From: Centroberyx gerrardi
Lineage: Eukaryota > Chordata > Actinopteri > Beryciformes > Berycidae
DNA: 64,000 bases
NCBI RefSeq assembly: GCF_048128805.1
Contig: NC_135998.1
Location: forward strand, 26,065,396 to 26,129,395
Direction: 5' to 3'
In this document: positions 24,483 through 35,500 of the stretch, piece by piece
How positions within the stretch are numbered: the stretch's first letter is position 1
Layout: every line of letters starts with the position of its first letter
Made by a program: the position numbers and the translations under genes
The notes under the pieces: generated by a model
What the model saw: only the letters and a program-made list of their open reading frames with translations
Databases searched by the model: none
What the model was told of the DNA's origin: nothing

Positions 24483-24882
24483 TACTCACACTCATGACCC
24501 AAACCTCTCCCTTCAACCACTCCATGATTCATGCACCCCATTGCTCAATCAGTTGACACCCATCTATTGAATTAACCTGGAGCAACATGAACACTGCTCA
24601 TACACAGGAAAAGATCTTCTTCCAGGAGAAAATTAGGGGATTGCGTGGCGACGACTGTGTTACTGTCATGATCCTGAATATGCATATAAGTACAGCATGG
24701 TAGAAACTGGTAGAAATGATAAAAACGGGACAAAAGGAAAGAAATTTGTTACATTACGACTCTCTGTTTGTGTATGAAATTTTAAGAATTTACCTCGACT
24801 CAAAACCTTGAATGTGACTCTAATCACGTTTTTCACATCAAACAAGGACACAATAGCACTTAGATTTGTGAAAATTGCTACA
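22831..24882. other. dtwd2 promoter and intergenic region
   Basis: The first 100-200 bp form the dtwd2 5' UTR and promoter. Beyond that the sequence is AT-rich, with a (GT)n tract at 23465-23503 and a (CA)n tract at 24449-24479. I looked here for further minus-strand exons of the cmya5-like gene, such as B-box, FN3 or SPRY domains, and found none. Confidence 0.5.
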
Positions 24883-27819
24883 CTAAAGTATAATACACTG
24901 TCCACTCGCTTTAGCTGGTTCAGTCACTAAGGCAGCTGGTGATTTGCTTTCCCCTTCTCTAGTTGATTCAGTTGAACTATCCCCCTGTTTCTCCGGTTTA
25001 ACCTCTGCCTTAGCCGATTCAGATGATTTAATATCTACCTCTTCTGGTGCAGTTTGTGTTTTAGCTGTTCCAGTCTCACCCCTTTCCTCTGCTACTGTTT
25101 CAGTGTCATTCCCTTCAACCAGAGCTGGTTCTGTGTCAATTGTTTCATTGTTGTTGTCTTTTCCTTCTGATTCAGCCTCTTGGGTCTCATTTTTTGCTCC
25201 TGTAATCAAGGCATCCTGGGATAGAGCGACATCGTCACCGTCTCCCTCGTCGGCGGTCTCTGCCGGTGACGCCGTTTCTTTCTCCTCTTCCCTCTGTTCC
25301 TTTCCACCAGCCTCCTCTTTTTCCTCAATAACGTCAACTGGAGTCAGAGGTGTCAGATCCAGAGATGACTTAGGAGATGATGCTGCCTTTTTTCTGGGTG
25401 GAGCGACTGGCTTGTGCATTGCCAAGGCGTGTCTTCCCAATTCCTGATCCGTGGGCGCACCGTCATCTTGCCCGTCCAGGCCTGAACTCCCCCAGTCTGG
25501 TTCCTCTGGGAAGAACTCGAGTGGATCTATTGGGATTTCAACATTCTCTTTCGCTGTGATTTTAGCAGGTTGAACCACTTTTTCTGTTGTTTTTGATGCT
25601 TTTTTCTTTGTGTTTGATTGGATGTCATTCTCTTCTAGTGATTGGGGGAAAGGTTCTACATCACATGGAGAAGAATTGGCACTTGACCTGAAAAAGTCTG
25701 TGATTTCCTCTTCAGCATTTGGCATCTCACGTTTTTCGGGGTTTGAGTGCAAATCGGCAAAATTATACGAATCTTCGGACAACAGCCGAATTCCTCCCTC
25801 TAATTCCTCCCCTAATTTGTCTTTATCAGTTGGTTCCATTTCCAACACAGGAGTCTCGTCTTTTAGGACGTACTTCTCCAGGTAACCCCTGGCCTCCCTG
25901 TCTGAATGCCTACTGTGGAACGACTTCTCCGAGGTCATACTTTCTGTATCCTCTTCTTTTTTCCTACTGCCCATCGCTTCCTCATACAGGTCTGTGTATA
26001 GGAAGGCCATGGCTTTGGGCTCCTCCAGCAAAATGGGGTCGATAATTTTGGGGGGGCCGTCGGGTAGAAAGATCGGGGTAAGGATGTCCTCTTGGCTTCC
26101 AAACAGAGCTGAACCGCTCTCTTTTAAAGGGAACTTCGAGGGCACACCCTCAGCCACTTCGCATCCTTCTCTGTCTAGAGCACTTTTCATGAGGGTATCG
26201 TCCATACCACCGTAGAACACTTCATCTAGAAGCTCGCTGCTGATTTCTTCCTCTGCGGTTCTCGTATCTACAGTTCCAGTCATTGCGGTGTTGCTTTCTT
26301 TGGATTGCACAGGCTCCTTCGTGTCCTGGATCTCGCCGGCCTCCTCGGCGTAGAGTTCCTCCTGTCCCTCTGTGGTCACGGCAGGACTCCCTGGAGCCTG
26401 GGCATCAATCAGGGTGAACTTCTCAAAGTAGTCCACGTTGCCAACGGCTCCTCTGCCCGGAGGTCTGGCCACCGGAGCCCCCGGGGGATCCATCACATTT
26501 GGACCGATGGGGTGCGAGGTCTTCGCCCGTTCGCCTCCACCTGCACCCGATCCTGGTAGAGCTTGGGTTGAGATTACCAGCTCATTGTTGAGGTCGAATA
26601 GCTTGTCATTGGTCTCCTCACTGGATTTAGTAACGGGAATCTCCTCCAGGTAAGAGAGGTTGTCCACCATTTCTTTGCTCTCCTCCTCATCCACAGTAGC
26701 CAGTTTAGGAGGAACGACAATGTTGAGGATTTCTGAGCCTTCGGAGACCAAGCGGAATAGCCGTTGTTCTTTATCTACCACAGGATCTGCCACCTCCTCT
26801 TCGTCTCCTTCTCCTTCGGGTTTCACATTTGGCAGGGAGACTCCCACTAACTCCGGCCTCCCCGAGACTGCGTCAGCGTCTTCTTCAGCAAGTTCTCGTT
26901 GTCTGTCTGCCTTGCTCTTCTGATCACTGACTCTCTCTTTAGTTTTCTTCCTTCTTGATATCTGTTGCTCATCCATGACAATGATAATCCTGCCTGCTGG
27001 AAGAGACCCAGGTGTTGTGGGCCGGACTGTAACGGGAGAGCTGAAATCCAACGTGGAGTTTCCGGCTTCAGATGCCCAAGGCGTGGTGCAGCGACTCGGA
27101 CTGGTCTCCCACTCAATGCCGCTGTCCTCACCCTGCACAGTTACCATGGAGAAGGAAGCGTCCATCATCAGGCACTGCATCTTAGGCCGGACAGTCTCGT
27201 CGTGGACGGCCTCGCGCAAACTGAAGGCACAGTAGCACACAAACAACATGGTGGTGAGGAGGAACAATCACCAAGGGGTGGCAGCGTTGGATAACATCAG
27301 CTAAATGCTGATGCTGTTGTTTACTGTGATGTTTACTTTTTTTCCATTAAAATTTGTTTCATTACTCAGGACCTTTGTCACACGTCATCCCCCCCTCTCC
27401 TGATCTTTTCTGTCTCTCTATTCTTTGAGCTGTCCAGTGAATGCAAAAATGCCAAAAAATAACATGTAAAAAAAAACAACTAGTTTGGTTAGTCTTAAGT
27501 ACAGTAGACTTAATAGCTACACATATTTGGGCCATACGCTTTTTACATTCTACATTTCACTGTGCTCTTACCTCCAATTTTTGAGTCTCCACTGACTGGA
27601 TTAGAAAATGTTTTGACATTTGAAATTGTTCATTTACTTCATTTTGTGATGGGTTTTCTGAAACAATCATGATATTTTGCTCTGGGTGCAAAACAAAAAC
27701 ATATAAACAATCACTTACTGGTATTTTATTTAACTGATTACATTTATATTGAAAGGAAAATGTCTTTCTCTTTTACCTTTCTTTTTCTCTCCCTTACTTA
27801 GACACACAGACAGAGGCAA

Positions 27820-27887
<68 letters not shown>

Positions 27888-28329
27888 ATAAACAGACAAA
27901 CACACACACAGGTCAGTGACACTGATTGAATTTCCTCCATCAATTGGCCATTCCATATGGGAAGTTATTACTCTCAAATAAATCATTGCCTTTCAGCTGC
28001 TGATTTGATATAATTGATTGATTCAACTGTGGGGATTTGTTGATCATGTAAAATGAAGAAAATTAACAACAACTTTCATACTGTTATGAAAACTATAATG
28101 CAATCCCCATTACACAGGCAACTTTGACTATAAACCACAGCACTGTATCCAGAAAAGCATATTAATAACAATGCATTAACCTGATCACATTTATTGATCT
28201 GTACCTGTTTCGAAGGTCCTCCACTTCATCGCTGGTCTCATGCTCTTGCTCACTAATATCTTCATGTGTCAACACTGTCATCTGAGTGTCCACATCTGTC
28301 CTCACAAAATCTTCTGACAAAGTATCCAT
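24883..28329 (-). CDS. CMYA5 (myospryn) N-terminus-like acidic protein with C-terminal CaaX box
   Basis: Two exons: 28329-28205 (125 nt) and 27220-24883 (2338 nt). They join in phase (AG + T gives Ser42) to give 820 aa. Residues 62-92 contain DASFSMVTVQGEDSGIEWET followed by STPWAS-like TTPWAS. This closely matches the N-terminal block of vertebrate CMYA5 as I recall it. The rest is Glu/Ser/Thr-rich and probably disordered. A short motif Y(F/L)EK(F/Y)xLxD recurs at about 306-314 (YFEKFTLID) and 488-496 (YLEKYVLKD), with a weaker copy at 232-240. The last four residues are CIIL, a CaaX box of the geranylgeranylation type. CMYA5 proper is several thousand residues long with a TRIM-like B-box/FN3/SPRY tail that binds dysbindin, desmin and the RyR2 dyad. 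That tail is absent here. Its position next to homer1 and jmy fits the CMYA5 locus. It may be a shortened cmya5 duplicate or a separate related gene. The ATG at 28329 is chosen; an in-frame GTG-led extension lies upstream. Confidence 0.75.
27221..28204 (-). other. intron of the cmya5-like gene
   Basis: The single intron, AT-rich. It contains a truncated SINE tail at 27368-27425 and a (CA)n microsatellite at about 27826-27886. Confidence 0.7.
27368..27425 (+). mobile_element. 5'-truncated tRNA-SINE tail
   Basis: AGGACCTTTGTCACACGTCA followed by CCCCCCTCTCC and TTTTCTGTCTCTCTA matches the body and tail of the SINE at 14612-14758. The tRNA-like head is missing. Confidence 0.6.
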
Positions 28330-30070
28330 TGTTGCAGTGTCTTCAAGAAATCTGCAATAACCTCTCACCACAACGCAGCGCTGCTCTGTTGATCACATTC
28401 TAAGCAAGCGTACTTGAGTTGAGATTTCATGCTCAGCGTAATCTTGAAATAGAAGACTAGGCTTCCAGTGTTTCATCTGAAGCATTCGCAACATGTAGGG
28501 TAGTTAATTTGTCATCTGTTTACACTGACTGACCCCTTGCATTTGGCATTCATGACAAATTGGATTAATGTAAAAAATCTCATTTCTATTGTAGCCTCTG
28601 ACTAATATGAACTGTAAAAAAAGGAAGCAGCAGCATGGGGAAAATGCCTGATACCTCTGCTTTATTTTTCTTGCCAGGTCTAAATATAATTTTGTGTCGG
28701 TTGCCTGTATCCAATGACATGAGTCTGTCTGCACGTCTGTCATGGGCAGATAAGAATGTTGAAAGTGGGCACAGTTTAGTCATTAAAAGTGTATAACACA
28801 ATTGGGATTAAACAAATCCCTTATTCAGTTTTAACAAGTAACAATGAACTGGTGAAGAAAACTCAAAAACTGGAAAAACAGCAAGCTGCCTCCTCCCACC
28901 TCTCTCTCTATCTATCAGCCCTTCCCCCCAATAACATTTATGGGCTAATGTGATAATTAACTTTCTAAAATTCAATATATTGCAATTGAAAATTTGCATT
29001 TCTTCTCTCTTGCTCCATGCGTATTCGAAAATGTCAACCTTCCACCTGTTTATGCCTGTCTTCTGGCGGTGTGACACAGATACTACGTGGGAAATGCAAG
29101 ACTCCAGAGGAGTTGGGGAGGGTTTTGCTTATACTCACACAGGTTGCATCTGGACAAGTAGTCTGGCATATCTTTCCTAAATCATAAACATATCCAGTGG
29201 ACAGACATGACAAACCTAAGCCAACAATTTACTGGTGTAGAACATGCACACTCATCTTAAAGCCAGCAGGTCTGGAAATGTGAAACTTGGAAGGTTTCCC
29301 CAAACTGTGCTATGGACTGTATTAAGTGACACACGCCCAGTGAGGTGTGGAGCACATCTGACAGGCCTCACGTGGCTTTTGGAGGAGGCTAAAAACAGAC
29401 AGCCCTGCAAAGTGCCATGCAGATATGTGGTTCGCTCTGTTTTACATCACAGAGAGGAAATAAGATAGGCTGTAAAATCTAAAATAAAATAAGCTGTAAA
29501 TTATACATCAGTTCAAAGCACAAGAGCACAAAAACAACACCCCAATAATAACTGGTGGTCAGAGTTTACACTCATAGTGAAATGGATAAAAGAGGGAAGA
29601 AATGAATGACACAAGAGCAAAAACAACAAGAACAACAACAATACTACCACTACTACTCCTACTACTACAGCTACAAATTATAATAATAACAACAATAATA
29701 ATGATAGGGAAATCAATAAAAAACAAAAATATGAAAATATAAATTAAAAGCAGCTCCATAATATTATGAATATATCATGTATTTAATGGTGAAAAATGGT
29801 TAAAAGTGATAAAAAAAACCACAGTCAGAAAAAACAAAACAAAACTTTGAACGAAAAAGTGCAGTCAAGAAGGATGAAAAAAAAAACAAGGACATTGGAA
29901 AACATCTCACTTCAAAAGAAACAAAACAACAAAAAACAAGATGAAAGAAACAGCATGGCAGAAAACAGTAAAACAACAACAAGCTCTATAAAATGACATG
30001 GGAAATGAAAATAAATTAAAATGGCCCTAATGCAGGGCAAAAATCACGGGGGAAGTGAGTGGGTTGAGTT

Positions 30071-30123
<53 letters not shown>

Positions 30124-30131
30124 CATGTGTA

Positions 30132-30174
<43 letters not shown>

Positions 30175-31200
30175 GAGAGAGAGAGAGGGGCAGGGGGGCA
30201 GGTGTAGGTTGTTGAGGCTACGCCCATCTATTGTCCATATATTTATTATGAATTAAATCTAAATATATTCTGCAGTAACAGTATATTTGGATAGTCCAAT
30301 GATATTCTCCACTATCAGGTGACAAAAAGTAGATGTTCAACAAAGTGTCACTTGTCTATTTGCTGCATCTCCACAGACTATGTAACCCTGACCTTAGCCT
30401 AACCTTAACCCTAAACCTGACCCCATTTTTAAACCTAAACCCAAACCTAACCTGACCCTATTTCATAACATAAACCCCAACCCTCAGATTAACCCTAGCC
30501 CACACACTGAATATCTATAGACTACTTTTCACACAGTTATGAGTATCACTTGAATCTCAGTAGACGTTTTAGTGACACATTATAGTCACTTGATAGGAAG
30601 CTGAGTCTCAAAATTGGACTATCCAAATAAAATGAGCCCTATTGGGCCATACGACCTGTTCCTTCCTTATATACAGTAAATTAGTCTGCGGTCGCTTCCA
30701 TTTACAGCATAAGACATTACCTCATTTCATTATTAATTCACACCCAGAATGAGATCTTGATACTTTTCTGATGGCTCTGATAATGTCAGTTGCCAGAATT
30801 TTCAAAAGATCTTTCAGTTTTATTTGCTTGTCCTCTTGCTTCTCTTCGAACCACACAAAGCAAGTATAAGCCATATCAATAATTGTCCACAAGATGGCAA
30901 TCATCAGTAGCACATAATCTATTCCTGTGTGTGTGTATATGTCATTGTAGTTAGTGACACCTGTTTTTGTTTTGTACTTAATTTAAATGAAGTTATGCCA
31001 TAAAGTACTTTAGCAGTAAATCTTCTCATAATATCTGTCATATAGCAAAATTATCTTGCCTCAAGAGGAGTGTTACTGTATATTAAAGTCCACTAAGCCT
31101 GTCTGTACCACTCTTTTTTTGTATTGCAAAATAAGCTACTATTTTGTAACCTAACAGTATTATTATTAGTAGTAGTATTAGTATTAGTATTATTATTATA
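28330..31200. other. intergenic region between the cmya5-like gene and homer1
   Basis: Mostly low-complexity and AT-rich, including trinucleotide-like ACA/TAC runs at 29620-29700. A (GT)n/(GA)n block lies at about 30073-30187 and degenerate telomere-like repeats at 30385-30505. One minus-strand open frame at about 30722-30930 is discussed as a finding. TENT2, which lies here in human, was not found. Confidence 0.5.
30073..30187. repeat. compound (GT)n-(GA)n microsatellite
   Basis: About 24 GT units, an interrupted GT run, then a GA run. Confidence 0.95.
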
Positions 31201-32519
31201 GGCATACCGGAAATGACGAAAGACTTTATTGCCAATTACGTCAGGTTTCAAAGAGAGTAGCGTGATGACGTCGCAGCTTAATGCTCCCACTGGGCAGAGG
31301 GATTGAGCCGAGCTAATGAATGGGATGAGAGCTGATAGACTCTGTGCAGACTGATGAAAGGAGAACCGGGCGATGGAGCATCCAGACCACAATTTGACAT
31401 TTGGGTCCCGGTGTAGGCTATAATGTCAATGAACAGTAAGATAAGGAATTTGCATATTTAGCATTAACTGCTCACACATTTTTTATTTTTATTTTTATTT
31501 TTTACTATCAGTGAGCTTAGCTGCTGTGGTCTCGTAGGACAGACGTGATGATGAAGACTTGAGTATGCACCAAGTCTTTTCCCTTTTCTCAAAAACAGAC
31601 CGGAGATGAAGCTCTCTCGACAGAAAATGTTTATTATTCCCAAGTAGCAGAAATGACTAACACAGTCTCGGTCTTGTTTGCTCATGCCTACTGCAGCAAT
31701 AACACGCTCTAATATCACATAGGACTGGAGGAATTTAATGGCACAGCGAGCGACGAGAGCCAGCGACTAAAACTGGGATTTATGGACAGTCGGCTTATTT
31801 AAATGGAGCTACTGGGATGAGTGCTGAGTGTTTGTTCTCGGTCGATGATAACTATCTGCCCATCTGCTATCTCTGCATCTGTATCTACTGGTCACGTTCA
31901 CGTCTGTGTCCTCTGTGGAGAGCACATACCAGCAGGCAACGGAGAGAGTCGACAGCAGGCTAGCAACGAATGGATAAAGCTAGCTCATTTTGCAGAAAAG
32001 TGGAGTCTGTATTTCTGCCTTGTTTTTTTGACCGGCTAGATAACGCTGCTTCCCGCCTGTATTTCTCAACTTGTTTAATCCGAGAATGAAAAAAAATAAG
32101 CAATTTCACCAACTCGAGCTAGATTTGCATTAAAACCACACTGTCTCTGCTGTCAGTCTCGTCCCGAGTTAGCTTGGTAATCCTCGCATGTAGCCTCTCG
32201 CATGAGCATGATTGAAGAGTTGGTGTTATTCGGCTAACGGCAGCTACTAGCGTCAGTGCTGGTGTTTTCGGGCATCATGCATGCACCGACACGTTTGTCT
32301 GGATGAAGCAACACCCCGCCACATCCAGGAGCAGACCAGCAAGCCATGTCGGACTGAACAACACCGTGGCTCCGGCGTCAAGTCACAGCCATCAGCGCTG
32401 AGCAGAGCAGCTTACTGGAGAGGATAAAACACAGCGGCTAGCTGCAAGCCTGTTCCCACCGCCCTCAGAGACCACTCACAGGACCATTTCGACTCCAGTT
32501 AGCAACCAAACCTACCAAA
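31201..32519 (+). promoter_or_regulatory. homer1 promoter and 5' UTR with two CRE-like sites
   Basis: Sequence upstream of the homer1 start codon. TTACGTCA (31236-31243) and TGACGTC (31266-31272) are CREB/ATF-type sites 30 bp apart, about 1.25 kb before the ATG. Mammalian homer1 is an activity-induced gene with a long 5' UTR, so these sites may sit near the transcription start. The start site is inferred. Several upstream ATGs occur. Confidence 0.45.
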
Positions 32520-35500
32520 ATGGGGTATGTAACTTGCAACACAGTGCAATGACAACCTATGCTCTTCACCCTCAGTGTCGAGGCATGACTGTCTGTGTGT
32601 GTGTTTTATTTTTTTTAATTTTTTTTTAAAGATTTCAGCAGTCCAGCAGGAGGTTTCAGTAGGGTACCAAAGCAGGGTTATCTGATAGCTGCCAGACTGG
32701 CAAACATGGCTAGCAAGCTAGCTGTATGAAGTTGGCACTTACTCTTGCCATCCCTTGTCACCTTGACAGCACATGAAAATACCAAACTAAGGCTTGGATA
32801 TACTACTGATAACAGTGGTTGTCCATCACTGGGTCTAGTCTTAGCCTCCACATAAACATCTGGCATCCAAGACAACAGAAACCACAAGATTAGGCTGTGA
32901 TGTTGCCCATGATGAACTAGACTACTGTTTGTGAATTGATGACAGAGAGCAGGCCAAATAGCACAGCTCAGACTGTAAACTGGGACAAAACAGTGCATGA
33001 TTTGTCACAATCTGATGAAACGGGATAGTGGGGAAGTAAGGCATATGCGATATTATTTCCCCTCACTGTTACAGGAAAATGATAGTCAGCCGGAGGATCA
33101 TTATTTATTTTGTGCTACCAAGAGGGAAGCCAAGCCTCCTCAAATCGCCACCAGACAGTAAGGATCTCTCTTGCAGTTGACTCATGTAATGCAAGTAGCT
33201 GAAGCCCCAGATGTGTGGTGATTCTCCTGATCAAGAGCGACCTAGTTCTTCCTGCAGATGAAGGCAGATGTGGCATGTGGTTGGTTTGTTGTCATATTGT
33301 GGTTGGGGGGGGGGGGGGGGTGAATTACTTACCTCCTCAAGCAATGCACATCATCTGTAATTCTCAAAGCCAATAATCCAGTCAAAATCAATTCCTCAGA
33401 CGCAGACAGAATGCATGTGCCCTTATCCCTGAATTAGCCTGTCAGAGTTGGCTCTTCTATTAATGTAAACACGCTGTCAGCCTGAGACTTGGCACCTCTG
33501 AAAAACCACTGAGCTCCAGGTATCTGTCAGAGGAATTCAGTTATATTGAGGCAATAATTAATAGTGAACAGATTACGTGGAATGGTGAGATGCTCCAGCC
33601 AATATGAAAAGCCTTACATTTGCATTTGTAACGCTTAAACCACATTAGGCAACAGCCCACTCCTGCCAGTGTGCTTTTTACTTACTATTGGCTGAGGGGA
33701 CTAAACATAGCACTGGATAATTTTGTGAAAAGTGTTTAAAGTCAGATGTGTCCTATATATTACAGATTCCCCTGCAGCTCCCAATTCCTTACCTCCACAG
33801 AAACAATCTTCAAATGAAGTTACTCACTCTGAGTGTGAGTGCAGAGTCTTTATCTCAGAGTCATACAAGTGAACTTTATTGTGGAATCATCACAGCTTTA
33901 TTGGCATGAAAAACTGGACAGAAGCATAATAATAACAGAAAATGAAGCAATAACCATATGCTTTTACAAATCTACCCCTTGATGAGTTGAGAGAAAAACA
34001 CTGGAGAGGTCACTGAAAAGACAGGAGACGTCCTCTTCTTCTGCACTGCCAGCGATGAAGTGATAGGTAGAGGAGCGATGCGATAACTCTTACTCACCTG
34101 TTCACCTCTCTGAGCAGATGGAGCTTGTTTCGTCCACACTCTAAGGGAAAGATGGAGAGAGCGGGCTTCAACCAGTGGGAAAAGACACGGGGCTCCAGGC
34201 AGCTGTCAGTGCTTCCCCCTACCTTGAGCAACCATGGGAAACAAAATATGATAGTGTGACTGAGATCAAGCAACAAACATCCCCTGTGCATATGAATGTA
34301 TGTGTCCACACACACGCAGCACACGCGCACACACGTGTCTATCTGTTACTAAGACCACCCGGACCAATGTATGGCATATGGGTATTTTAAACCGGAGGTT
34401 TTGCCTTGCCAAGCCCAGCTGCCTCCCTCTGTGAGTGGGTTAACCGATAGGGACACTGGGATCTGATTGGGCGAGAGAGCATGTGGGAAGGAGAGAGAAT
34501 GAGCAAGAGAGAGAGAGAGAGAGAGAGAGTTGGAGGATGTTCACAGCTCATGACCAGCCCTGAGTCACATGGTTGTTGCCATGACGATGCAGCAGCTAAG
34601 TTAGTAATGCAGGGTTATTTTTCTGTGCCTAGTAAGCACAGACTGCAACCATCAGTGTTTTGACACAGCAGAGTGCTACTGGCCACCGTGGGATTTTCTC
34701 CTCTTTTCATAGTCAAATATTTTTTTCCCTCCTAGCATCTTTTCCCTGTTATATAGATGATAAGCTTTCACTATTTTACTTTAAAAACTGTATTTATAGC
34801 ACTTATCTAAAAGCAGAGTGTACAAAGTGCTTTACGGGAAGTCATGAAAACAAAAATAAAATGCTAAAAAGGAGGAGGTAAAATTAGGGAACACATTCAC
34901 AAGAACACTGGTTAGAAGAAAAAATACATAAAAATACATAAAAACATGAACAACTCAAAATAAAAAGCTGGCAAAATAAAAAAACAATTAATTGAAAGCA
35001 AGTATATAAAAATGTGTTTTTACGAAGTCATTTAAAAGATGATATTGAATATATATAGATTCCTTATGCACAGCGTTACACAGTCTAGGGGCCCGGATGG
35101 TAAAACCACCTGTGAACTTAAGTCTTGAGGCTAGACATCTTATTGTTGTCAGTTTAGTTTGATAACCACAGTGAAGAGCCAACAAACTGTTTATACTGTA
35201 TATTGGTGGCAAATATCTTTATCATCCAAAAGTTCAGTTATTGCTGTGGGTATCTGTATCAGTTTTGGCAAATGTTTGGAACAGACAGTTTATTTGTTTC
35301 ACAGTGAGGAATGAGAAATTTAAATTATGATATGGCTTTGTAAATTAGAGAGGAATCATATAGGCATATCATCTGTCATCTGTCTGTCTGTCAGCATTTG
35401 CTATCAATGACTCATTATGTTATTGCGTTACTATGAAGAAGCTTTGAATAACAGGTCAGATGAGTTTGAATAGCACCTAGGCAGAGGTTAAGTAGCATCC

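Noticed and set aside
22862-24882. Hidden SPRY/FN3 exons of the cmya5-like gene
   Set aside because: No minus-strand open segment with such motifs was seen between the CaaX stop and the dtwd2 promoter.
24666-24905. 79-aa minus-strand frame just after the cmya5-like stop
   Set aside because: It overlaps the end of the gene in another frame, is AT-rich and hydrophobic without homology, and has no convincing acceptor linking it.
24944-25447. 167-aa plus-strand open frame rich in Ser/Val
   Set aside because: It is the antisense shadow of the Glu/Ser-rich cmya5-like exon. There is no family resemblance and the splice-supported frame is on the other strand.
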